In this document: piece after piece, positions 55,861 through 64,000 of the stretch
Layout: every line of letters starts with the position of its first letter
Position numbering within the stretch: the first letter of the stretch is position 1
NCBI GenBank assembly: GCA_030280995.1
Contig: JASXTE010000008.1
Span: 22,619,693 to 22,683,692 of the forward strand
DNA length: 64,000 nucleotides
Source: Hemileia vastatrix
Taxonomy: Eukaryota > Basidiomycota > Pucciniomycetes > Pucciniales > Zaghouaniaceae
Direction: 5' to 3'
Notes under the pieces: model-generated
Databases searched by the model: none
Told to the model about the DNA's origin: nothing
Seen by the model: the letters and a program-made list of their open reading frames with translations, nothing else
Position numbers and translations under genes: made by a program

Positions 55861-57235
55861 TCATCTCTTTTGAGATCAAAAACTCATTGAGCACCTGTGA
55901 CATATTTTCCAGGAGGAAGAGGAACAATATCCCATACTTTCATATTAGACATGTTGTCTAATTCTTGAAGACAAGCTGATTTCCATTCAACTGCATCTGG
56001 TGGCCTCATTGCTTGCTTGAAAGTTTGGAGTAGTTGATCAGAAAGGTCACAAGCATTTTTATTAATGAAATCAACAAAAAAATCTTGGGCAGAAATAGTT
56101 TCTTCTGCTGTAAAATCACCAAATTTCAGTTGATTCAAAACAAATGAAAAATCACATTTAGACTGAGATGCAGCTTGATGTGATACTGTGAGTGTTTTGG
56201 TATTTTCTTCCTCTCCTGAAGCAATGAAATTCTCAATTTCTGACTGAATAAAAGAATTAAATTCTGGATGCCAAAAAATCCAACCTTTCCACCATCTATA
56301 AAACCAATAACCCTTCAATGCATGGCCCTGACCTCCATTCTTGTCCTTTTTTCACTTAGAATTGGCACATATTCCCACTTACCCAAGATTTTGACAGGTG
56401 ATAAGTCTGCCTTTTTGTTGAAACTATTTGATATGGGGTACTTTTGGTAACTTTCACATTAGGTATTTTATTGTGAATATAAGAAGCCCAACAATAAGCA
56501 AAAGTTAAAAACTGGGAGTCAGGTTTGAAGCAAGAAGAATGGTCCTAGAAATCTCACCAATAGTCTTGTTAAATAATTCATCCATTAAATTTTGTTAATT
56601 ATGATAAGGCATAAATTTTTCATGGAGGATACCATTTTGGGAGAGGTATTCAGAGAATTTCTTGTTCATGTATTCTTTGCCATTTTCAGTCTTGATTATT
56701 TTGAGACAGTGGTTGGGGTTGTTTTCTAACCTAGTTTTGAAATTGATAAATGCATCAAGATTATCTGAATTCTTCCTTAGAACAAATTTTCAACCATAAT
56801 TTGAAAAAGATTTTCTGAAGGTTGTCACATAAAAATCACCCTTATCTGCAACATCAACCATGGGCCCTACTAAATCAGAAACCACTAGATCCATTAGCTC
56901 ATGGGTACACTTGGATGCCATGCATGTATTTTTCCTTTTGCTTTTTGACACATCACAAATATCACAGTGTAATCTTCAAGAAGGAACATAAGATGTTGAA
57001 TTGGTGAAAAGACCTTTTTGGGAAATCATTTGTAGATCTCTGGTGCTAGTGTGGCCAAGATGAGGATGCCAATCTATTATTGAATCAGGAACCGCTGTGG
57101 GACAAGGTATTTTTGAAGGGTGTGAGGGAAAAAACAGGGAAGGAAGTGTAGCTGATGATAAAGAGTTAAAATAATTTATTTCAAAAATATTGGTCTCTAG
57201 ACCACATGGGTAAACTGGATCAACCATCAATTTTT
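55861..57235 (-). pseudogene. Copia integrase
   Basis: 57230-56976 ends WHPHLGHTSTRDLQMISQKGL, the His pair of the zinc domain. The Cys pair (CDICDVSKSKRK) follows after a frame change. The core shows VSDLVGPMVDVADKGDFYV, IIKTENGKEYMNKKF and LFNKTIGEISRTIL, at the positions of D, D and E. 56318-55884 is the linker into RT, with DAVEWKSACLQELDNMSNMKVWDIVPLPPGK, a motif normally WKxAMxxEIxxLxxxxTWxLVxLP. Glu in ENGKEY stands where Asp is usual. Stops are frequent. Confidence 0.82.
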
Positions 57236-57400
57236 AAACAGAAGAAGATTTAAGAGCAAAAAAATATTTTTTTTGTTGTTTGAAATAATATAATCATGAT
57301 TTTTATTATATGAAAGAGAAATGCTGTTATCTAAAAGATCAAAAGGAGAAATAAGAGTAGATTTTTCTCTGAAACGGTAAAAAACACCTTTTATTTTAAC

Positions 57401-57848
57401 TCATTTTCCTCCACATCCTTTAATGAAAACATTTCCATAGCCCATAATGAAAGTAGAACCAGAATCAGTTGCTTTTTTGACTGGAATGGGAGTTTTCAAA
57501 CTGATGAAGTCAGACAGAAGACACAAATCATCAGTGACATGATGGGTGGTGCCAGAATTAAAAACACCTTGACAATCTTTAATATCTTGCTCCTCTGTCC
57601 AGCTATCAGTACCAAAATCCATTTCTTCTAAAGCAGTAGTGAGAACATCTAGTGCTTTACAGCTGATTTTGTTTAAAAAGGGTTTCAATGAACTTTGAAC
57701 TGGCTATTTTCCTTCTCTGTTGTTTAGTGATTTACGGATGGCATTAATAGCATCTTTATTATCACAAGCAAAAGCTTCACACTTACCCCAAACTGCAACA
57801 TTAAAACTTTTACTGTTTGGATCATATGTACACTTCTGTTTAAAGTTA
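57401..57848 (-). pseudogene. Copia protease and gag end
   Basis: After the insertion, NFKQKCTYDPNSKSFNVAVWGKCEAFACDNKDAI and frame 57688-57401 with DCQGVFNSGTTHHVTDDLCLL, the DSG(A/T)THHVT protease motif with Asp replaced by Asn, then FIMGYGNVFIKG. The Asp-to-Asn change removes the catalytic residue. Confidence 0.78.
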
Positions 57849-57866
57849 TTAAGGAGGAAAAGATAG

Positions 57867-57938
57867 TGTCCCCTACAGGAGTCGAACCTGTGACCACTTA
57901 TGAAACGTTAGTTGCTCTAACCACTGAGCTAAGGAAAC
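57867..57938 (-). tRNA. tRNA-like gene, copy 1 (anticodon unclear)
   Basis: The 72-nt minus strand folds as a full cloverleaf: acceptor GTTTCCT/AGGGGAC (two G-U), D arm GCTC/GAGC with AGTGGTTA loop, anticodon stem ACTAA/TAAGT (one A-A), and T arm ACAGG-TTCGACT-CCTGT perfect. The B box GGTTCGACTCC is consensus. A TTTT terminator follows at 57856-57859. The loop CGTTTCA lacks T33; its middle triplet is TTT. Either a tRNA pseudogene or a tRNA-derived promoter. Confidence 0.6.
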
Positions 57939-58061
57939 CAGTGCGAGGTGTACCCACAACACCCCCCCGTGCACCGAGCTGACTAGGCAACTACCTTACC
58001 GCAGCCTGGGGATTAGCCAGATAACGCTGGGCCCATAACCTATTAAGGAGGAAAAGGATAG

Positions 58062-58133
58062 TGTCCCCTACAGGAGTCGAACCTGTGACCACTTATGACA
58101 TGTTAGTTGCTCTAACCACTGAGCTAAGGAAAC
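58062..58133 (-). tRNA. tRNA-like gene, copy 2 (anticodon unclear)
   Basis: Identical to copy 1 except in the anticodon loop, which is CATGTCA (middle triplet TGT). Two changes confined to the loop in an otherwise unchanged pair is notable. A TTTT terminator follows at 58053 (minus strand TCCTTTTCC). Confidence 0.6.
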
Positions 58134-58157
58134 CAGTGCGAGGTGTACCCACAACAA

Positions 58158-59034
58158 AAGTGTTCTGAGGACTTGAAGTGTAAACATGAATAATCAGGTT
58201 TTTTTGTTTCCAGGGAGTTAACTGTCCATTATTCCCTTTTTGAAAGCCAAAGATGAAGCAGAATAAAGATTGGTTGTCATTTCAAAGGCTGTGGAAATGG
58301 TAAGAGCAGTGGAAGATGTAGAGTGTGACAAGTTGATAAAAGAATTTTAAAGAACATTCATCATTTCATCAAAAGAGGATTGAGAGATGTCTTTTTGTAA
58401 TTCAAAATGATGATTTGCTTCAGTGGCAAGATTACTAACTAATGATGGTAATAGGAGTTGGGTAAAGACATCTGCCAGTTTTTTAAAATTAAAAAGGAAA
58501 CCTGAGCATTGAACCACCTCTATGAGTGACTTTACTTTTTCTCCATGTTCCATGATGTTTTTGAAAGGCAAGTTTTTAACATTAAAAAGAGCCATGCATG
58601 CAGTGTGAGATGCTTTATCAAATTTGGAGCTGAGAATAGAAAACACTTTATAGCTTGTAATGCCAAAGTCAATGAAGGCTTGAAGTTTCTCATCAATGGT
58701 GTTGTAGATTTCATGCCAGCTCATCTTGTCTTCAAACTTTGTTATATCATCTTGTATGGCAGCAGCATCCAATATATAATAATGTTGAACATACATGGCA
58801 TGCTAAAAAAATGTTAATATTCTTTACCCAAGTTTTCCAGTTGGAGCCATTGGCTTTCAATTTAGACATTTTATTTGTTCTTTTTATTATTTCATCAATA
58901 ACGTCAGTGCAATCCTTTCTTTTATAAGTTACAAGTGGGGCATGTTCATTGTCTGGTATAAAAGAGTCACTGCTTAAAGAAGAATAAGGGCTGGAGCACT
59001 GTACACAACTGGCTCCTGCATGGTTCAATGACAA
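58158..59034 (-). pseudogene. Copia gag
   Basis: 59034-58747 has KLKANGSNWKTWVKNINIFLACHVCSTLLYIG, the typical copia gag start (L-G-x-N-W). 58796-58347 continues with ADLAWHEIYNTIDEKLQAFIDFGI-like sequence, FSILSSKFDKASHTACMALFNVKNLPF, PSLVSNLATEANHHFELQKDISQSSFDEMMNVL. Then LTPWKQKNLIIHVYTSSPQNTF up to the tRNA insert. It is in the UBN2-like gag class by pattern. B2 is inserted just upstream, at 59179. Confidence 0.75.
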
Positions 59035-59178
59035 GGAATGTGTACGATTGTGTCTTGGCTTTCATGAATGCAAACCATTGTTGTGTTGCAACGTCATTGG
59101 AGGGTATGTAGTGTCTTTGTTACCAGATTGGAGATGAGGGGGAGGGTCACAAGAAGAAACCTTGCAATCTTTGCACAG

Positions 59179-60230
59179 TGTGGCAGTCTAAAGCTTAGTA
59201 AGGCAATTAAATTATGAAATGGGTTTATTGCAGGGATATGGGACGGACAAATTTTTATTATAAAAAGGGTTTAAATACGGATAAATTGGTTAAAAAGAAA
59301 AAAATGTATGCCTCAAAACAATTTTTTTTACCAAGAAGAAATATTTTTAAGGTCTGAAAATTGGTGAAGTATAAAGTCCAGAAGCTCAAGAACATTTTTG
59401 AATTTTTCCCTAATTTTTACTATTTTTCTTATGTTTTTAAATATTTTTTAAAGTTTTTAGAGAAATATTTACATTTTTCAAAAATTACTTAATTTTGATG
59501 ATTTTTCACTGGGTGATTAGAGATGCGCAGATTACGAAAATTAGTTAGGAATGTTAAGGAGGAGTAGTTCTACCATATGTAATTTTTATAAACTTTTTAT
59601 TAAATTTTAAAGGTTCTAATTGATTCCGGAGGTCCAGACAAGCTCCGGATGAGCTTCAGCTGTGCTCCAGAAGGGAAAATTAGGCATGTGACTAAGTATA
59701 CTTAAGGACACCTCAGACTCGAAATTTTGAATCATTATCTATCATCATTCCAATATCTTAACAGCCATTATTCATATTTTTTTTATTACTCAACAAAATT
59801 AAATAAATTGTAATACCCTTATAACTTTTATATTTTTCATAACACTTTTGAAATACAACACAACAATTATATTTTCATCACATATAGGGTATCATTGGAA
59901 AGGTATCAACCTTAGGGACTTGTTTTTTATTCTTAACTCATTAAAATAAGTTCTTTATAAAACATATAAGTCTATCTTTTCAGATCTTTCACTGGTACAC
60001 CTTAATTGTTGTTATCAGTATTTCATTTCCAACAGCTGCTATTTTCTAAATATCAATAAGCATTTGTATAAATCAGAGTTTCATATATATATATCAATCA
60101 ATTCAAGTAGACTAGAGAGCTTAGTTATTTGAACAACCCTTATTTTACTTAGAAGGACAGGTATTTCTTTGGTTTATCCAACTCCTTCGGATTCTGCTTA
60201 CAACAAGGCAACTGTAAGAGTCTACCTACA
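59179..60230 (+). repeat. B2 5' LTR (1052 bp)
   Basis: TGTGGCAGTCTAAAGCTTAG to GAGTCTACCTACA, preceded by CACAG. The end is fixed by the primer-binding site 4 bp beyond. The landmark CCTTCGGATTCTGCTTACAA is shared by all B LTRs. Confidence 0.88.
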
Positions 60231-60234
60231 TATT

Positions 60235-60252
60235 TGGCGCCCAAAGTGGGGT
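60235..60252 (+). promoter_or_regulatory. B2 primer-binding site
   Basis: TGGCGCCCAAAGTGGGGT differs at one or two positions from the binding site known for lysine tRNA primers (TGGCGCCCAACGTGGGGC in several retroelements). Located 4 bp after the LTR, as expected. Confidence 0.75.
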
Positions 60253-60407
60253 TCAAAATCTCTAGCTTTTTCTAGGACTTACTTGGATCTAGGACTTTTA
60301 TAGCCTGCAAGAGGCTTATTCTTTGGAATTCTAATTGACTTTATTTTATTAGCCTTCAAGAGGCTTGCTTATCTTTAATGGTTTAAACACTTTCTTACTT
60401 TATTGGG

Positions 60408-62352
60408 ATGTCTTCTGAAACTGCTTCTGGATCTTCTCTTCCTCTCAGTCCTTCAGTTAGGATTTTTTCTTGGGATGGCCCAAATTTTAATGGGGAGGAG
60501 GTTAAATGGTTTATTAGCAGGTATGAAGCTGCTGCTGCTGTTGATGGTGCTTCTCATGTGGATATGGTGAAGTAGGTTAGATTTTTTATTGCTGATAGGG
60601 AGGTGGAAAAAGAGGTCATTGCTATGCAGGCTTTCAAGGATAAGGATTGAGTAAAGCTAACTAAGGCTATAGCTGATAGATGGGGTGTTAGGTTTACTAT
60701 GCTGGACCTTAATAAAATTGTTGGTGATTGGCAGGCAAAGGGTGGTGTTTCTTCCATGGCTGATTTTAAGAAGCTATGTGTTCAATTTGATGAAGTGGTC
60801 AAATATCATATTCTGGTGGAGAAATTGGTGCATGAGAATCAAGCTAAGGATCTGTTCTGGTCAGCTTGTAGTAGAGATATTTGTATGGACGTCTTGAAGG
60901 ATCTCTCAAGAAAGGATTTGATGAAGGAACTACCCAATTGCAAACAAAAACTGCCGGCTTTAGGGATTCTTAAGGAGAACATCCAGGCCAATCTAAAATT
61001 AATGGCGTTGGATAAATATCAGAAGTCTTGCACTCAGTATGTCAGCAAGGTTAGTGAAGTTTTGGCTGAAAATAATGATATTATGGTCAAAGCTCAAGAA
61101 GCCAAGAAGGCTCAAATGGGACTACTGGTGGCAAAAGTTTAGGGCAATGTGGACAGCAAAATGGTAGATCATTTGGCCCATTTAACAGAACAATTAAAAA
61201 ATTTTGTCCAAGAAACTCAAAAGGCCAATAAGGCCCCAATTGCTTCATCATCAACGTCAACATCTTATCAATCTAGAGGATATGAACATCAAAATTTTAA
61301 TGGCAATGGCAATGGAAACTGCTTTTCTGGAAACGGTAGGAATGGTAATGGTAATGGTGGTAATAGTTTTAGAGGTGGCTATGATGAGCCAAAGGTGTGC
61401 TCCTATTGTAATAGGAGGGGGCACAGAGCTGGAGTATGTTTTACTCTGGATAAAGACTTGGATGCTGGTAGAGTTTTATTTGATGGAAAGGTTTATAATT
61501 TCCTGATGGATCGCTCATCAAGCCCAGAGATGGACAAGCACCTTCTAATTTGGTTAGAAGGAATATGGCGGCTGAAAAAAGAGCCCGGTTTGAAGAATTA
61601 AAGGACAAAGATGATAATGCCAAGGGTGGCAAAAATGGTGATGGTAAAAGTGGTGGAAATGCTGACAAGGGTAAAGAGAATGAGGTCAGTAAGGCCACAT
61701 TTTCAACTTCTTTTGGTGGCTTGGAGCTGTCAACGGTTTCTCAAGTGGAGGGTAATTGTATAAATATGATGTCAATGCTGCTAGAAGAGCAGATGCTACT
61801 AAAGCTAAAAGTAACATTCAGAGCCAACTAAAGGCTAAAACTGGAAAGGCAATTAACAAGTCTAGACCTTACACTAAGGAAGAAATTTATAAAATTCAGA
61901 AGGTGATGGCTGATATGGGGCCCCCTAGTTATGGCAAATTTGATTTAAATGGTGAGCCTATTCCAGATGATGATTCAGATTTTAAGGAGGACGTACCTTT
62001 GGTGTCACTACCCAGACCAAGTTTTAGCGGTCTCATCCCAATGGAGAGATTAAGAAGGACTAGTGATGGATCAGGATTAGTGAAAGAAGCTGTTGATGGA
62101 GCTAGGGTTATCAGTAGTGAAGATTTTATTATGGGGGGTGAAGATGGCAATGTGGGTCCTCAAGAGGTGCCCAGGGCCAAGGTAATTAAATCTAAAGTTC
62201 AGTACAAACGGCCAGTAGTATCCAGTCAAGAGAATGCAATGGACTATTTTTTAAATAGGGTGAATCAACTTCAGATTCCCTTATCTTTAGGAGAGCTATT
62301 CACGATTAGTCCGGAGCTTTCAGAGAAGCAAAAGAAGCATCTGACAAGGTGA
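60408..62352 (+). pseudogene. B2 gag and acidic spacer
   Basis: ATG 60408 (MSSETASGSSLPLSPSVRIF) opens gag. The frame to 61500 is continuous except TAG 60573, TGA 60648 and TAG 61140, each one C-to-T (or G-to-A) step from a Gln or Arg/Trp codon. The capsid domain spans residues about 20-240. A Gly/Asn-rich stretch and the knuckle CSYCNRRGHRAGVC (C-x2-C-x4-H-x4-C, intact) follow near 61400. Frameshifts occur near 61500 and 61760. The third piece (61756-62352) has RPYTKEEIYKIQKVMADMGPPSYG and an acidic DDDSDFKEDVPLV region ending before protease. Best gag of the family here. Confidence 0.85.
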
Positions 62353-62957
62353 CGGGTTTCCGCTGGAGAGGTGTAATATATTTGTGAAAATGCTGAGAAG
62401 TTTGGGGAGGATGTCAAAACACATTTTTCTGCTTCCCTGGGTTACCTGGTGGTATATCTTAATGTTAAAGAGGTAAAGGCCTTGGTTGATTCAGGGTCTC
62501 AAATTAATTTGATTTCTTTAGAGCAAGCAACAATTATAGGCTTGCAAATTTAAACTGGTACTGGTGGAAACCTCAGAGGTATTGGAGGGCATGCAACAGA
62601 GCTGATGGGTATGGCTGAGCATATCAAATTAGGTATTGGTGGATCTATTGTTAAGGTTCACTTTTATGTGGCTAGAGGCACAATTAAAACTGTTCTGGTG
62701 GTCCTTTTTTGATGGATTTTGAGGCTTGGATTGGCTATCAGTCTGGAATGAGTATTAGTTTGGAGATTACTAGAGAGGATATGAGGAGGCTACATATGCG
62801 GTTGGCAGCTCTTGGAGATGAAGGTTGGGAGACACAGCCAGGTATCAATACTCTTTGTCAGTGTTGTACTTGCACCAAGAAGCAGCTTTTTAAACGGACG
62901 GCTTCTTGTGAATTATGTTTAGAGGGGAATTTTGGAGACCCTCATTTTTTGGGGTAG
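62353..62957 (+). pseudogene. B2 protease
   Basis: The frame after 62353 shows LGYLVVYLNVKEVKALVDSGSQINLISLEQA (catalytic DSG at about 62490), GIGGHATELMGMAEHIKLGIGG and KVHFYVARGTIKTVL, then a one-base shift to GPFLMDFEAWIGYQSGMSI (62704), the conserved retropepsin end. 62709-62957 adds a Cys-rich tail CQCCTCTKKQLFKRTASCELCLEG, which I do not recognise in the other copies. One stop (TAA 62552) and one frameshift. Confidence 0.8.
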
Positions 62958-63602
62958 CTGGGGCTGATCATTCTAATGTTGCAATCTCTCCACAGGATGA
63001 GAACCCGGATTGAAATATGTCAGCTCACTTGGAGATAATTCAAGTGGATTCTCAATTATTTTCTGTTAATAATACAATAAATTTTTATTATGTCTTCAAA
63101 TTTTTGGTTTTTCTCACTTCTCTGTCAAGTTTTTTGATCACATTCAAGAATAAATCAAGAGGGAACATGGGAAATATTATGTTGAATAAAAATTGGAATG
63201 GTTTATTTTCTGACCTCCAGCAAGAGGGTTAACTGCAATTATTTCATCAAAATTCTATAAAAAATCTTAGTATAATTAAAACACAAAAAAAGAATTTTTG
63301 TGATAATTTGATTCTGGTCCTCCAGAAAGAGGATAAACTTCCAACTTTTTTACTGGTGATTTTATGATGGATAAGGGAATTAAAGGTTTTGGAAAATTTG
63401 TTGATAAATTAGACAAAGGAAAAGGGAAAAAGGTTAAATTCAAAAATGAAATAAAATAGCATTCTGCTTATTTTGATTCCAATTCTGATGATGAAGAGAA
63501 TTCCTTTAACAAAAATTTTAATGGTGACACAAAAATAAATATTTCACCTTAAGTTTATGTAGATGTGGAGGCAGCAAAATATAAGAAGGTAGCAAGTAAA
63601 AT
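62958..63602 (+). pseudogene. B2 protease-RT linker
   Basis: 63017-63232 (MSAHLEIIQVDSQLFSVNN) matches B' at 11565. The remainder is low-complexity A/T-rich sequence with SDDEENSFNKNFNGD near 63485. The linker is conserved in B2 and B', function unknown. It includes paired-looking CTCCAGCAAGAGGGTTAACTGCA and CTCCAGAAAGAGGATAAACTTCC at 63219 and 63319. Confidence 0.55.
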
Positions 63603-64000
63603 CTGACCAATTAATGAACCGCTACAAGCTGAATTAAATCCACCTTTCAGAAGACCAAGGCTATCAAGAGATCCTTATGAATGTCCCTTGGTGAAGAATC
63701 CACCCAAGTTTTCTGAAACATCAAGAATCACTGTTGATAGATTAGGGGTTGTAAATTTTGGACCTGATGGTTGGTTGTCTGGAGAAGAGAAGAAGTTTTT
63801 GTTGGACGTGATGGTCAAGCAAGAGAAGGCCATTGCTTTTGTAGAAGAGGAGAGGGGTGTGTTGAAGCATTCCTATGGGGAGCCTTACAAGATTCCTGTG
63901 GTATGTCATGAACCATGGCAGCAAAAACCAATCCTGATTCCGGCTGCATTAAAAGAAGCTTATATCGAAGTTGTCAGAGAACGGATTCGCACTGTACTGT
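63603..64000 (+). CDS. B2 reverse transcriptase, N-terminal part (runs off window)
   Basis: After TGA 63603 the frame is open to the window end: EPLQAELNPPFRRPRLSRD, PYECPLVKNPPKFSETSRIT, FGPDGWLSGEEKKFLLDVMV, KQEKAIAFVEEERGVLKHSY, GEPYKIPVVCHEPW, IPAALKEAYIEVVRERIRTV. It matches B1 (14100), B' (10901) and E (28341) RT starts. The catalytic part lies beyond 64000. No stop in about 130 codons makes this the cleanest pol segment of family B here. Confidence 0.85.

Larger units (their letters stand above)
57848..58157 (-). repeat. G+C-rich insert with two tRNA units, direct repeat with period of about 195 bp
   Basis: A block of visibly higher G+C than its surroundings interrupts copia gag. Both copies read ATTAAGGAGGAAAA, then tRNA, then CAGTGCGAGGTGTACCCACAAC. 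The spacer 57963-58041 (starting ACCCCCCCGTGCACC) is single-copy. It could be a host tRNA cluster fragment or a tRNA-derived SINE dimer. Confidence 0.7.
59179..64000 (+). mobile_element. B2: Ty3/gypsy-like element, 5' part
   Basis: 5' LTR, primer-binding site, gag, protease, linker and the start of RT in plus orientation, running off the window end. It sits just upstream of copia gag on the copia template, so it interrupted the copia element. It is the reference copy for family B in this window. Confidence 0.9.

Noticed and set aside
55608..55961. 117-codon plus frame opposite copia RT
   Set aside because: It is the shadow of the RT frame EDIYFKTTFAP...; no independent support.
1..64000. CRISPR arrays, bacterial promoters, Shine-Dalgarno sites or operons
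   Set aside because: None seen; the tandem repeats present are satellites, minisatellites and LTRs, and introns and Pol III genes indicate a eukaryote.

Overview
This window is eukaryotic and almost certainly fungal, most likely from a repeat-rich basidiomycete. It is A+T-rich. I find no bacterial gene, no operon and no convincing single-copy host protein gene. Almost every readable protein is a decayed LTR retrotransposon protein. Fungal hallmarks are introns of 61-72 nt with GTAAGT donors and CTRAY-like branch sites, and small proteins with the fungal-type Zn2Cys6 spacing. The RNase H/integrase style of one family (here A) resembles elements I associate with rust fungi and agarics. That taxonomic hint comes from memory and is weak.

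Family names used here: A, Ty3/gypsy pol of Tf2-like type. B, B', D and E, related Ty3/gypsy elements with an FIDDxxxKG-type reverse transcriptase, LTRs of about 1.0-1.35 kb of the form TG...CA, and a GGAGGGAGGA-type polypurine tract (PPT). C, a chromodomain Ty3/gypsy element (chromovirus) with LTRs of about 0.7-0.8 kb. F, a solo LTR. G, a Ty3-type gag fragment. Also a Ty1/copia element.

Layout: 1-1190 A1 pol remnant (-). 1507-5337 D1 (+), reduced to LTR, gag, 3' region and LTR. 5338-7280 mostly featureless A+T-rich DNA. 7290-10092 A2 pol (-). 10093-10262 insert with a tRNA-like unit. 10263-13976 B' (-): RT, protease remnant, gag, 5' LTR. 13977-50199 B1 (+): RT/RNase H (split by solo LTR F), a long 3' region and a 3' LTR that is itself split. 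The splitter is element C (20253-49481, target duplication GTAGC). C in turn carries E (21568-32731, -) and D2 (33158-41649, -) inside its gag. D2 carries a B-type solo LTR (35740-36861). Then G gag (50200-51012, -), a possible MITE (52704-53071), a hexanucleotide satellite (about 53640-54503), a copia element (54504-59034, -) with a tRNA pair inserted in gag, and B2 (59179 to window end, +) with 5' LTR, primer-binding site, gag, protease and the start of RT.

The most interesting system is a set of genes on the strand opposite gag-pol, lying between integrase and the 3' LTR. In D1 the antisense protein has the exact Zn2Cys6 spacing C-x2-C-x6-C-x12-C-x2-C-x6-C. D2, E and B1 carry relatives, with introns and TATA boxes where readable, and the chromovirus C has an unrelated-looking antisense gene with its own intron. 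These elements therefore look like gag-pol transposons carrying a convergent, spliced, putatively DNA-binding accessory gene. The same 3' regions share a 39-bp minisatellite motif, a 24-bp palindrome and a hairpin. All copies here are damaged by stops and frameshifts, many explainable as C-to-T changes.
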